From positions 155,079 to 219,078 of the forward strand of contig NZ_JAKQZG010000009.1 in assembly GCF_024359545.1 (NCBI RefSeq): a stretch of DNA of 64,000 bases, written 5' to 3'. Under the pieces are notes generated by a model. That model made no database searches. It was given only the letters and a program-made list of their open reading frames with translations, and was not told the DNA's origin. The DNA is from Jiella marina (GTDB lineage Bacteria; Pseudomonadota; Alphaproteobacteria; Rhizobiales; Rhizobiaceae). Each line of letters opens with the position of its first letter. Positions within the stretch are counted from its first letter, which is position 1. Positions 26,920-35,511 of the stretch are shown here, one piece after another. The position numbers were made by a program, and so were the translations under genes.

Positions 26920-28671
26920 ATGTCCGTCCGTGCCACCGGTCCTGCCGCACTCTTCCTGGCCGTCTGTCTGGGCGTGATCGGTCTCCTCACTCTGCCGCTC
27001 ACGGTGCCGGTGGGGCCCTTCTACTGGGACACGCTGATCTACTACGACGGCGCGGCGCGGGTGGCTGACGGGCAGATCCCGAGCGTCGACTTCATGACGC
27101 CCGGCGGACCGTTGGGCTACTGGCTGTTCTATGCAATCCTGCAGGTCTTTCCGAACGCCCAGGGACTCTACGCCGCCTCCTGGATGCTGCTTCTGATCAC
27201 CGGGCCGCTGATGGCGCTGGTCGTCTACGACGTCTCCCGCCGAAGCCCGCTCACTGCGCTCGGCCTCGCGGCGCCGTTCCTGTTCTTTTCGGTCCTGCCC
27301 TTCAATGTCGAGCAGTTCTATCCCTATCCCGGCGCCGACGGATACGGCATCTACAATCGTCAGCCCGCCCAGCTGCTCTTCGTCCTTCTGGCCGCCCTGC
27401 TCTTCGCCGAGGCTCGCGCCATTCGCGTCATCTGCGCGGCAGCGACGCTGCTGGCGCTGTTTCTGATCAAGATCACCGGCTTTCTCGTCGCCCTGCCCCT
27501 GATCGCGCTGGCGCTGCTGTCGGGACGGCTCTCATGGCGCATGGGGACCCTCGTTCTGGTGCTCGTCGTGCTGCCCCTGGCGGGTCTCGAGCTTTGGAGC
27601 GGCGTGATCGGAGCCTATCTCCATGACATCGCAAGGCTGGTGGCCATCAACGGCAACTCGCTGACCTTCAGCCTGTTGCGCGGAACGTCGATCCATCTCG
27701 GCCAGATCGTCCCGGCTTTGTTGCTCGCTGCCGCCCTGATGGTCTACGAGCGACATCGCATATTCGCCGCTCTCGGCGCCTTGGTCCGGCGCACAGGCTG
27801 GCCGAGCCTTGCCGCCGGTTTCGACAGCCATACCGCCTGGATCGCGCTTTCGATCGCGGTCGGTATCGTTTTCGAAAGCGAGAACTGGGGCGGTCAGGCC
27901 TTCATCTTCCTGTGGCCGCCGGTTCTTCGCTGCCTCCTCGACCGCGATCTTCAGGGAGGCGCGCGCCAGGCCGTAATCGCAGTGCTGGGGGCGGCAACGG
28001 TTCTGCCGGCCGTGGACAATGTCGCCGGCCGCGCCCTGCGCAGCTTTGCAGCCGACACCCGCTATGTGCGGATGGAGGCTCCGGAACTCGGGCCTCTCGC
28101 CGCGGTGACCCAGCATCCGGAAAGTTTCGAACGCGCGGCGCTGATCCGTGAACTCTCGGTGAATTTCCCCGAATTCTATGCCCATGCCGCCGACAAGGGG
28201 CATCTGCCGAACTACATCGTCTATAACGAGCCCGACTTTCAGATCGCCTGGCTCCGTGCCATCGGCGAAGGCGTTTCCGCAATCCGGGCCTATGAGCAAA
28301 GGACTGGCGCTCGCTTCGAGACGATCCTCAACCTCAACTTCGTCAATCCCTTTCCCTATCTCTTGGATCGGAAGGGACCCAAACACGTCTCGATCGGCGC
28401 CGATCCCTTCCGGACGATCCCGCCCCCCGACGCAAGGACTGTCAAGGCGCTCGCCGAGACCGATCTCATCCTCTGGCCCAGATGTTTCGAGACAATCGCC
28501 AACCGAAAGATCAGGCAGATCTACGCGGCCGGGCTCGAAGGCAGGCGCGCCGTCTCGCTCTCCCCTTGCTGGGACGGCTTTATTCGCGGCGATGCTACGC
28601 GTGATTCCGTCTTGCCCGCCGGGAGAAGTGCGGCCGGGCCGCTGGCTTGGTCGCCGGAAAGAAGTCGTTAA
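26920..28671 (+). CDS. Polytopic membrane protein, GT-C glycosyltransferase-like
   Basis: 583 residues, with about ten hydrophobic segments in the first 360 residues and a soluble C-terminal part of ~220. The first extracytoplasmic loop contains FYWDTLIYYDGAARVADGQIPSVDF, with acidic residues at the place of the catalytic DxD/EE of GT-C enzymes, and the conserved TPGGPLGYWLFY that follows. I do not recognise a named family; lipid-linked sugar transfer is an inference from the architecture. It stands alone, with ordinary codon use. The C-terminal region has DLILWPRCFE and a final CWDGF before an unstructured tail. Confidence 0.6.
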   Translation: MSVRATGPAALFLAVCLGVIGLLTLPLTVPVGPFYWDTLIYYDGAARVADGQIPSVDFMTPGGPLGYWLFYAILQVFPNAQGLYAASWMLLLITGPLMALVVYDVSRRSPLTALGLAAPFLFFSVLPFNVEQFYPYPGADGYGIYNRQPAQLLFVLLAALLFAEARAIRVICAAATLLALFLIKITGFLVALPLIALALLSGRLSWRMGTLVLVLVVLPLAGLELWSGVIGAYLHDIARLVAINGNSLTFSLLRGTSIHLGQIVPALLLAAALMVYERHRIFAALGALVRRTGWPSLAAGFDSHTAWIALSIAVGIVFESENWGGQAFIFLWPPVLRCLLDRDLQGGARQAVIAVLGAATVLPAVDNVAGRALRSFAADTRYVRMEAPELGPLAAVTQHPESFERAALIRELSVNFPEFYAHAADKGHLPNYIVYNEPDFQIAWLRAIGEGVSAIRAYEQRTGARFETILNLNFVNPFPYLLDRKGPKHVSIGADPFRTIPPPDARTVKALAETDLILWPRCFETIANRKIRQIYAAGLEGRRAVSLSPCWDGFIRGDATRDSVLPAGRSAAGPLAWSPERSR

Positions 28672-28863
28672 CGAAAATCACGCCGAAGTCAGCGCCGAAG
28701 CCGACGAAAAACGCCGCGGCGCGGGCGGAAACTCTTGTGCCGCAACCCTTCAATCCGCATATTACCGGCAGGACTGCTGGGCGTCCCGCCAGCGGCGCCT
28801 CCTCGGTCAGTCGCCCTGGCGCGCGAGGACACCGGACGGGACACGCAGAAAGGAATTCAATCC

Positions 28864-29622
28864 ATGGCTGATTATCGGAATGCCAGCGTGCGGTCCGTAC
28901 CCGCTGCCGGTGCTCGGACTGATATCGACCAGGGCCTTCGCAACTACATGCTGAAGGTCTACAATCTGATGGCAGGCGGCGTGGCGCTCACCGGCGTCGC
29001 GGCCTACGTCATGTATATGCTTTCCTTCGTCACGAACGATGCCGGCCAGGTCGTCGGCGTGACGGAGCTTGGCAATACGCTCTTCAATACGCCGCTCAAA
29101 TGGGTGGTGATGCTTGCGCCCCTCGGGATGGTGTTCTTCCTCTCGTTCCGCGTTCACAAGATGAGCGTGGCGGCTGCGCAGACGACCTTCTGGATCTACG
29201 CCGCGATGGTCGGTGTGTCGCTGGCCTCGATTTTCGCCGTGTTCACGGGCGAGTCGATCACCCAGGTGTTCTTCATCACGGCCGCCGCCTTCGGCGCGCT
29301 GTCGCTGTGGGGCTACACCACCAAGCGCGACATTTCGGGCTGGGGCTCGTTCCTGTTCATGGGCGTGGTCGGCATCATCATCGCGATGATCGTCAACATC
29401 TTCCTGGCCTCGCCGGCGCTGCAGTTCGCGATCTCGGTGATCGGCGTTCTGGTCTTCGCGGGCCTGACCGCCTACGACACGCAGCAGATCAAGGAAATGT
29501 ACTATGAGGGCGACGGCTCGGCCGTGGCCGGCCGCAAGGCCGTGATGGGCGCGCTGCGTCTCTATCTCGACTTCCTCAACATGTTCCTCTTCCTGCTGCA
29601 GCTCTTCGGCAGCCGCGAGTAA
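28864..29622 (+). CDS. Bax inhibitor-1/YccA family membrane protein
   Basis: 252 residues from ATG 28864 (MADYRNASVR), with AAAGGA 10 nt upstream. Seven hydrophobic segments, the BI-1 pattern: YVMYMLSF, WVVMLAPLGMVFF, FWIYAAMVGVSLASIFAVF, VFFITAAAFGALSLWGYTTK, FMGVVGIIIAMIVNIF, ISVIGVLVFAGLTAYDTQQIKEM, and LYLDFLNMFLFLLQLFG. The AYDTQQIK motif is diagnostic. Inner membrane; the family is tied to ion leak or protease FtsH control. A strong terminator ends the transcript. Confidence 0.94.
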   Translation: MADYRNASVRSVPAAGARTDIDQGLRNYMLKVYNLMAGGVALTGVAAYVMYMLSFVTNDAGQVVGVTELGNTLFNTPLKWVVMLAPLGMVFFLSFRVHKMSVAAAQTTFWIYAAMVGVSLASIFAVFTGESITQVFFITAAAFGALSLWGYTTKRDISGWGSFLFMGVVGIIIAMIVNIFLASPALQFAISVIGVLVFAGLTAYDTQQIKEMYYEGDGSAVAGRKAVMGALRLYLDFLNMFLFLLQLFGSRE

Positions 29623-29674
29623 AGACCCGGCGCATGGCCGCTGGCCGTCCCGCCGCAGACAGGTGATGCAAGAC

Positions 29675-29707
29675 AAAAACCCCGCCGAGGCTCTCGGCGG
29701 GGTTTTT
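29675..29707 (+). terminator. Rho-independent terminator of the BI-1/YccA gene
   Basis: AAAAACCCCGCCGAG and CTCGGCGGGGTTTTT are perfect arms around a GCT loop, 52 nt after the stop; the T5 ends the structure. Its symmetry means it may work in both directions. Confidence 0.92.
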
Positions 29708-30185
29708 CGTTAGGCCGAGACGATCTCGGCGCACCTCCAAGCCTGACAGTTTACAGCTCGATCGAAACGAACATCGCGGAAGACCCGGACCCGTCTCGCA
29801 TTCATCTGACGCGCCATCGCGGCGATGCTGCTGTCTGTGCACCACCGATCTTGCTCTTTTGATTATTGCGGACTTCTCGCGGCGAGGCGGGCACAGGCAA
29901 CGTGAGGGGACCCGGCCCTATGTTGCGCAGCAAGCTCTGGTCGGGAGCCTGCAAGCCCCGACGCGCACTGACATGACGTATCGCAAAGACCCTTCATCGG
30001 GGTGGCAGGCACCGGGGAAGCTGTGTAGGAGGAGACCGTCAGCCGACAGCGCAATCGGCACAGTCGACAGGGCTCGAAGCCTCAATCTCTTCAGACGACC
30101 GGGCGCATTCTCATGCCCACCGAAATCGGGATCAATTTGGGAGGGGAAGGACCTTCACCCTGACTGTGGCGCGTGATGGCCCTGC
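29708..30185. other. Intergenic region
   Basis: About 480 bases between two terminators. Small ORFs are present but lack ribosome sites and conserved motifs. I see no RNA gene or repeat. Confidence 0.5.
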
Positions 30186-30239
30186 AAAAAACCGAAACCG
30201 CCCGCCCTACGCAAGGAACGACCTCGCTGAGGCGGACGG
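30186..30239 (-). terminator. Probable terminator of ldtP
   Basis: On the minus strand CCGTCCGCC (30239-30231) pairs with GGCGGGCGG (30206-30198) with one G-T wobble, followed by TTTCGG and a T6 run (30191-30186), just beyond the ldtP stop. The loop is long (24 nt). Confidence 0.5.
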
Positions 30240-30250
30240 AGAGCTTTCCG

Positions 30251-31594
30251 TCACTGATAGAAGTCGTCGCCCTGGACGTAGGGGTTCTGCTGGTTTCCAG
30301 CATAGGCCGTCGTCGTGAGTTCGCTCATGGCGAGCTGCTCTGCACCGTCGCGGTGATAGATGTCGTCGCGGAACTGGACCACGGTCGGGTCAGTCGCCCA
30401 GGCGGTGACATAGGTGAAATAGACCGGCACCGGATTGGTGAGATCGATGTCCTGGCGCTGGCGCGCTGCGATGATGCGCTCGATCGCCTGGCGATCCCAG
30501 CCCATTTCGTCGCGGGCGAGCCAGACGATCAGGTCGCGCACGTTCTGGACCCGCACGCAGCCCGAGGATTCGAAGCGCATCAGTTCGGAGAAGAGCCCCT
30601 GCTGCGGCGTGTCGTGCATGTACACCGCATGGGGGTTCGGGAAGTTGATCTTCACCGAAGCCATGGCGTTGTTTTTGCCCGGCTCCTGACGGAAGAGGTA
30701 CTTCACCGCTTCGTCGGTGTTCCAGTCGATCGCCTGTGGCGGGATCTCGTCGCCATTGCCGTCGAAGATGTGGATGTCATTGCGCTGCAGATAGGTCGGA
30801 TCCTTCTGCATCAGCGGAATGATGTCCTTCCTCACGATCGACGCCGGCGCGTGCCAATAAGGGTTCAGATTCAGATTGGTGATCCGGGAGGACAGGATCG
30901 GCGTCTGCCGGTCGACCTTGCCGACGATGGCGGTGTGCCGCTGGACGACCTGACCGTTTTCCACCGCTTCGATCGCCGCGGCCGGAATGTTGACCATCAC
31001 GAAGCGTTGGCCGAGATCCTGCCCGACCATCTCGTCCAGCCGCTGGGCGTTGGTGACGAGCTGGTTGAGCCGCAGATGCGCCGGCACATTGAGCGCCTTG
31101 AAGGTATGGGTCGACACGACACCGTCGGCAGGCAGGCCATGGCGTGCCTGAAAGCGCTTCACCGCCGCCTCGACATAGGTATCGAAAGCCGGGGACGCCG
31201 AGGCATTCGTGGCCAGATCGCCGGCAATCGCCAGACGGCGCCGCAGAACGGAGACCGCGGGCGTCTGAACGCCGAGCTTCAGGACATGCTCCTGGGGCAC
31301 CATCGGCCAGCCGCCGCTTTGCACGATTCCCTGATAGGCGCCGATGGCGCTCTGGGTCGCAAGCTGCGTGTACTGGGAGAAGATCGGTGTATTCGAGGCG
31401 ACCTGCCGCACATTCGAGCCGCGGGTGTCGAACTGGTCATCCCAATTGCCGCGCGAGGGCGCGCGCAGGATGTCTTCCAGTGCGTTCTGAGCGAAGGCGG
31501 CGCCAGGCGCCAATCCCAATCCCGTCGCAGCCGCGCCCAGAAGAAACCGTCGACGCGTCGACAGATCGGCGCCGCGATGCGATGCTCTCGTCAT
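30251..31594 (-). CDS. ldtP: L,D-transpeptidase (LdtP-like), Tat-type signal
   Basis: 447 residues from ATG 31594, preceded by GGGGG; an ATG 12 nt upstream is the alternative. The N-terminus STRRRFLLGAAATGLG is a twin-arginine signal. A peptidoglycan-binding domain (VLRRRLAIAG to ADGVVSTHTFKALN) is followed by the YkuD catalytic domain, with FESSGCVRVQN (Cys346) and YMHDTPQQGLF upstream. It should form 3-3 cross-links or attach proteins to peptidoglycan in the periplasm. The neighbouring LdtR-type MarR regulator, ~700 bp upstream on the same strand, is its known controller in Liberibacter and Sinorhizobium. Confidence 0.92.
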   Translation of the reverse strand: MTRASHRGADLSTRRRFLLGAAATGLGLAPGAAFAQNALEDILRAPSRGNWDDQFDTRGSNVRQVASNTPIFSQYTQLATQSAIGAYQGIVQSGGWPMVPQEHVLKLGVQTPAVSVLRRRLAIAGDLATNASASPAFDTYVEAAVKRFQARHGLPADGVVSTHTFKALNVPAHLRLNQLVTNAQRLDEMVGQDLGQRFVMVNIPAAAIEAVENGQVVQRHTAIVGKVDRQTPILSSRITNLNLNPYWHAPASIVRKDIIPLMQKDPTYLQRNDIHIFDGNGDEIPPQAIDWNTDEAVKYLFRQEPGKNNAMASVKINFPNPHAVYMHDTPQQGLFSELMRFESSGCVRVQNVRDLIVWLARDEMGWDRQAIERIIAARQRQDIDLTNPVPVYFTYVTAWATDPTVVQFRDDIYHRDGAEQLAMSELTTTAYAGNQQNPYVQGDDFYQ

Positions 31595-31868
31595 GAATGC
31601 CCCCATTTGGTCTGCAAGACGTCTTCGGCGTCGCAGGATGCATGATAAGACTTACGAAACCATCACATCCACGGCGCTATGCCGAGACACCACCCTCTGA
31701 CGCGTATTATTCCGGTCAATATGGCCAAAGCGTGAAGCAGCGGGGCGAACTGGACCAGCTTGGACGACCTAGTCCGCAAGATGGCGTGGCGTGCGCCTGG
31801 TGATTTGATTTCACTATCTTCCTTCAGCCGCCCGGACCGGAAACGACATGATGGAGACCAGCAGCTGA

Positions 31869-32099
31869 ATGACCGAAGGTGAACGAGAGCGGATCAAACT
31901 CCGGGCAACATTCTTCAACGGCGTCGGGATCGGTTTCTGGCTGGTGGGGACGCTCGCTCCGATCACGAGCGCCATATACAATCGGCAGGCGACAAGGGAT
32001 GCCTTCTTTCTCATGGCCGCAACAGCGGTGATTTGCTTTGCCGTCGGCCTCATCCTACATTTTTACGCGGCTTCCCATCTCGAGGAGTTGGACAGATGA
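31869..32099 (+). CDS. Small two-helix membrane protein
   Basis: 76 residues from ATG 31869. Two hydrophobic segments, FFNGVGIGFWLVGTLAPITSAIY and AFFLMAATAVICFAVGLILHFYA, joined by a short basic turn (NRQATRD), with a charged N-terminus and an acidic end (LEELDR). Not a family I recognise, though very short two-helix proteins of this kind are common near peptidoglycan genes in rhizobia. Its stop overlaps the next ORF by ATGA, indicating coupled translation. It lies divergently from ldtP. Confidence 0.65.
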   Translation: MTEGERERIKLRATFFNGVGIGFWLVGTLAPITSAIYNRQATRDAFFLMAATAVICFAVGLILHFYAASHLEELDR

Positions 32100-32212
32100 G
32101 CCTTTATAACGTGCTGATGTTGTTCATCCCGGTGGTGGTGGCTCTTGCGGTGGTCGGAGCCTTCGCCCTGCATGACCGCAGCCGAAACCATCGCGAGGAG
32201 CTACGCCGTTGA
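32096..32212 (+). CDS. Very small membrane protein (38 aa), coupled to the upstream ORF
   Basis: ATG 32096 overlaps the previous stop (ATGA). The product MSLYNVLMLFIPVVVALAVV... has one hydrophobic helix of ~22 residues, then a basic tail (HDRSRNHREELRR). Frame, overlap and helix make it credible despite its size; function unknown. Confidence 0.55.
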   Translation: MSLYNVLMLFIPVVVALAVVGAFALHDRSRNHREELRR

Positions 32213-32258
32213 CATCGCTTCGACGGCGCGTTGCGCGGAGATGCGGCCTCCCACGACG

Positions 32259-32292
32259 AACACCCCGCCATCGACTAACGATGCGGGGTGTT
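32259..32292. repeat. Inverted repeat, possible shared transcription terminator
   Basis: AACACCCCGC-C-ATCG and CGATGCGGGGTGTT form a ~14-bp stem with one bulged C, between the end of the 38-aa ORF and the end of ldtR (convergent). There is no proper T-run on either side, so termination is possible but not certain. Confidence 0.5.
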
Positions 32293-32336
32293 GGGGCTGA
32301 GTGCGTCGACGCTGGAGGTCGTCGATTACTCGCTTA

Positions 32337-32846
32337 TCAGAGCCGATAGAGGATCTGATCGTTCCAGAAGCGGTCGAGGCGCTGCAGCGACTTGTTCATC
32401 TTCTGGAATTCCTGCTCGTCGAGCCCGCCGACCTTGTCGATCGAGCCGATGTGCCGGTCGTAGAGTTCGCCGACGATCTGCGCGATTTCCATGCCCGCCT
32501 CGGTCAGGGAGACCCGCACCGCACGGCGGTCGACGCGGGATTTCTGATGGTCGATGAAGCCGAGATCGACAAGCTTCTTCAGATTGTAGGATACGTTCGA
32601 TCCCAGATAGAAGCCGCGGGTGCGCAATTCGCCGGCGGTCAGGACCGAGTCGCCGATATTGAACAGGAGCAGCGCCTGAACCGCATTGATGTCGGTGCGA
32701 CCGGACCGGTCGAACTCGTCCTTGATCACATCCAGAAGACGGCGATGCAGACGCTCGACCAGCTGAAGAGTTTCCAGGTAGAGTGTCTTCAGCTCCGCCT
32801 TCTCTTCGGGAACGGGGACCGGCTGAACCTTGTTATTCGCGACCAT
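32337..32846 (-). CDS. ldtR: MarR-family transcriptional regulator LdtR
   Basis: 169 residues. MarR winged helix with INAVQALLLFNIGDSVLTAGEL, RTRGFYLGSNVSYNLKKLVDLGFI (recognition helix) and the beta wing RVDRRAVRVSLTEAG. The YLGSNVSYNLKKL sequence is strongly conserved in LdtR. In Liberibacter and Sinorhizobium LdtR activates ldtP and stress genes and binds small molecules. Its own upstream region (32847-33005) is AT-rich and probably contains its promoter. Confidence 0.9.
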   Translation of the reverse strand: MVANNKVQPVPVPEEKAELKTLYLETLQLVERLHRRLLDVIKDEFDRSGRTDINAVQALLLFNIGDSVLTAGELRTRGFYLGSNVSYNLKKLVDLGFIDHQKSRVDRRAVRVSLTEAGMEIAQIVGELYDRHIGSIDKVGGLDEQEFQKMNKSLQRLDRFWNDQILYRL

Positions 32847-33005
32847 AGTATTGCTCCACTGTTGAGGCGATGGATTTTTGTTTTGAATTCCATCTTGCCT
32901 CGCAATCTACGGGCCGCATCTAAAATTCGACTTAAACCGCAGACTTAACACGGTGTTACAACGATCGATCCAATCTTCTTGCTTAACAAATCGACTTTTC
33001 ATCAA

Positions 33006-33428
33006 TCAGTAACCGCGAGCCTGCCGGCGCTCGCGCCAGCCGATGATCCTGAGCACCGCCAGCATCGACAAACCCCACAGATGGATGCCGAGCCACAGGA
33101 GTTCCGGCCCGAACAGAGCGGGAAAGCCGAGATGCATCACCGCTTCGATGATCACGATCATGACCCAGACCACCGCGCCCCAGACCGCCGTCATCCACAG
33201 ACCGATGCCGGCGATCGGATAAAGCACGGCCAGCGCCGGCGCGGCGATCCGCCACCAGATCGGCATCAGATCGAACCGGCCGAGGGACGAACTGTCGATA
33301 CCGATCAGACGCATCCAGTAGTGGACGCCGACTGCGATCAGGCCGATGCCCACCAGCCGGTACAGCCAGACCGTCAATCGGCGGTTCAGGGTCGCCGCCT
33401 TCTCGCTCTCGGAAAGCTCGATCGTCAT
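33006..33428 (-). CDS. DUF6163-like membrane protein
   Basis: 140 residues, four hydrophobic segments: LVGIGLIAVGVHYWMRLIG, IAAPALAVLYPIAGIGLWM, AVVWVMIVIIEAVMHLGFP and LLWLGIHLWGLSMLAVLRII. A small conserved rhizobial membrane protein, often found between hemB and ldtR, of unknown function. Ends RRQARGY. Confidence 0.8.
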   Translation of the reverse strand: MTIELSESEKAATLNRRLTVWLYRLVGIGLIAVGVHYWMRLIGIDSSSLGRFDLMPIWWRIAAPALAVLYPIAGIGLWMTAVWGAVVWVMIVIIEAVMHLGFPALFGPELLWLGIHLWGLSMLAVLRIIGWRERRQARGY

Positions 33429-33729
33429 GCGTGGGGCAAACTCCCGGTCGGCACCTGGCCTTATGAATCGAAAGCGGCATTCAAATGCCGAACTCGCACC
33501 GCTTCCCGTATCGAATACGAAACGGCGTCGAGCGCACAGTCAAAAGCATAGCTGCCTGGAGCCTAGGTGTCTGGCCTTGGCAACGTCAATCTTGCAGCCG
33601 GACGCCCAAAGGCCTACCGGAGTCGGCAGAAAACCATTTCAAGGACCACCCACCGGTGCGCATCCGTCCTTCCATGGATCTGCATCATCCCACGTCACGT
33701 AGAACGCCAGCCGACCACAGGCCCTTCCC
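33429..33729. other. Divergent intergenic region
   Basis: 301 bases between the DUF6163-like gene and hemB. It must hold two promoters. No clear ORF, terminator or operator palindrome is visible. Confidence 0.5.
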
Positions 33730-34758
33730 ATGACCCGATCCCCGACCGCCATCACCGAACGCATCGACGCCGCGACGGGAGGCTTGCGCATGCGGCGTCT
33801 GCGCCAGAGCGACTGGAGCCGGCGGCTGGTTCGAGAGACAGCGCTCGGGGTGAACGACCTGATCTGGCCGATCTTCGTACGCGAGGGCGGCGGCGAGCCC
33901 CAGCCCGTCGCCTCGATGCCCGACGTCTTCCGTTTCTCGGTCGAAGACTGCGTCGAGGCTGCGAAGCGCGCACGGGATCTGGGCATCCCGGTGATCGCGC
34001 TCTTTCCCTACACCGATCCGGACAAGCGCGACGAGGGCGGCAGCGAGGCGCTGAACGAAGACAACCTCGTCTGCCGGGCGACGCGCGCGATCAAGGATGC
34101 CGTGCCGGAGGTCGGCATTCTGTGCGACGTGGCTCTCGACCCCTATACGAGCCATGGCCATGACGGCATCATGGAGGGCGATCGCATCCTCAACGACGAA
34201 TCGATCGCGGTGCTCTGTCAGCAGGCCGTCGTCCAGGCCAAGGCCGGCTGCGACATTCTCGGTCCCTCGGACATGATGGACGGGCGCGTGGCCTGCATCC
34301 GCGCCGCGCTCGACCAGGCCGACTGCCGCGACGCGATGATCATGGCCTACAGCGCCAAATACGCCTCGGCCTTCTACGGCCCTTTCCGCGACGCGGTCGG
34401 CTCCGGCGGCATGCTGAAGGGCGACAAGCGCACATATCAGATGGACTACGGCAACACCGACGAGGCTCTTCGCGAGGCCGCCCAGGATCTCGCCGAAGGC
34501 GCCGACATGATCATGGTGAAGCCCGGCCTGCCCTATCTCGACGTGTTGACACGGCTTGCCCGGGAACTCGGCGTGCCGACCTTCGCCTATCAGACCTCCG
34601 GCGAGTATTCGATGATCATGGCTGCGGTGCAGAATGGCTGGCTCGAGCGCGACAAGGCGATTGTCGAGACCCTCTCGGCCTACAAGCGCGCCGGCGCTGC
34701 GGGCATCCTCAGCTATTTCTCGCCGCATGTCGCCCAAATGCTGAAGGACGGTCGCTAA
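33730..34758 (+). CDS. hemB: Delta-aminolevulinic acid dehydratase (porphobilinogen synthase)
   Basis: 342 residues from ATG 33730. Condenses two ALA to porphobilinogen in heme synthesis. TIM barrel with the two Schiff-base lysines: Lys210 in AYSAKYASAFYGPF and Lys264 in MIMVKPGLPYLD. The metal loop reads DVALDPYTSHGHDG; zinc enzymes have three Cys there, so this is the magnesium-using type of alphaproteobacteria. Irr controls hemB in Bradyrhizobium, making the nearby irr relevant. Confidence 0.97.
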   Translation: MTRSPTAITERIDAATGGLRMRRLRQSDWSRRLVRETALGVNDLIWPIFVREGGGEPQPVASMPDVFRFSVEDCVEAAKRARDLGIPVIALFPYTDPDKRDEGGSEALNEDNLVCRATRAIKDAVPEVGILCDVALDPYTSHGHDGIMEGDRILNDESIAVLCQQAVVQAKAGCDILGPSDMMDGRVACIRAALDQADCRDAMIMAYSAKYASAFYGPFRDAVGSGGMLKGDKRTYQMDYGNTDEALREAAQDLAEGADMIMVKPGLPYLDVLTRLARELGVPTFAYQTSGEYSMIMAAVQNGWLERDKAIVETLSAYKRAGAAGILSYFSPHVAQMLKDGR

Positions 34759-34901
34759 GGGTTCGGATCGACCTTCGGCCCCTCTCCTGGTCCATTGCAA
34801 ATCGGGGTTACGATCCCCATTTGATGTTCAGCAAGCAACTCGCCAGGAAAGACATACGTCCTTCTTGGCCCTTCTTTTTCCTGGACGCAAAGGACCCTGC
34901 C

Positions 34902-35384
34902 GTGAGCGACTATACCGCAACACCTCTTCGCGAGATGCATGCTCAGTCTCTCGATGCGCCCCGGGCCTACAGCGGCGTGCGCACGCGCCGGATGCTGTCC
35001 TTCGTCTTCGACTACACGATGGTGCTGCTTCTGTCCGTGCCGGCGGCGATCATCATCTTTGTGCTGGGCATCCTTTCCCTCGGCCTCGCCTGGGGCCTCT
35101 ACGCCTTTCTTCTGCCGCTGATCGCGATTCTTTACCTCGCCTTCACCATGGGTGGCGAAAAGCAGGCGACGCCCGGAATGCGAATGGCAGGCATTCGCGT
35201 CGCCCGGCTCGATGGCGGCCGCGTCGACCCACCGCTCGCCGTGCTGCACGGCGTCCTCTTCTGGGCGGCCAATGCCGTCCTGACGCCCTTCATCCTCTTG
35301 ATCGGACTGTTCACGCCGCGCAAGCAGCTTCTTCATGATCTGCTGCTCGGCACGGTGATCGTCCGCGATCGCGAGGGCCTGTAA
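34902..35384 (+). CDS. RDD family membrane protein
   Basis: 160 residues from GTG 34902, chosen because AAAGGA lies 8 nt upstream; a longer frame from 34821 adds non-conserved residues. RDD fold: RTRRMLSFVFDYTMVLLLSVPAAII, LAWGLYAFLLPLIAILYLAF, and the family motif GEKQATPGMRMAGIRV with LFTPRKQLLHDLLLGTVIV at the end. Inner membrane; function unknown. 143 nt after hemB. Confidence 0.88.
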   Translation: MSDYTATPLREMHAQSLDAPRAYSGVRTRRMLSFVFDYTMVLLLSVPAAIIIFVLGILSLGLAWGLYAFLLPLIAILYLAFTMGGEKQATPGMRMAGIRVARLDGGRVDPPLAVLHGVLFWAANAVLTPFILLIGLFTPRKQLLHDLLLGTVIVRDREGL

Positions 35385-35396
35385 GACGCGGGCCTC

Positions 35397-35419
35397 GCCG
35401 GCCACCGGGCGTGGCCGGC
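35397..35419. repeat. GC-rich hairpin after the RDD gene
   Basis: GCCGGCCAC and GTGGCCGGC form a 9-bp perfect stem with a CGGGC loop, 13 nt past the RDD stop. No T-run follows, so intrinsic termination is uncertain. Confidence 0.5.
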
Positions 35420-35511
35420 AAGCCATGGCACGGCGGAGAATGACACGGGCGGGTTGCCACGAGAGGTCATGCCGGGGATAAAGTCGCGGGGACAACGGCT
35501 CGCGATTTTTC

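Noticed and set aside
29859..30176. Possible 105-codon plus-strand ORF after the BI-1 gene
   Set aside because: No ribosome site, no conserved motif, lies in an otherwise empty region.
32259..32292. Inverted repeat considered as a definite Rho-independent terminator
   Set aside because: Stem is good but there is no T-run on either strand, so listed only as a repeat.
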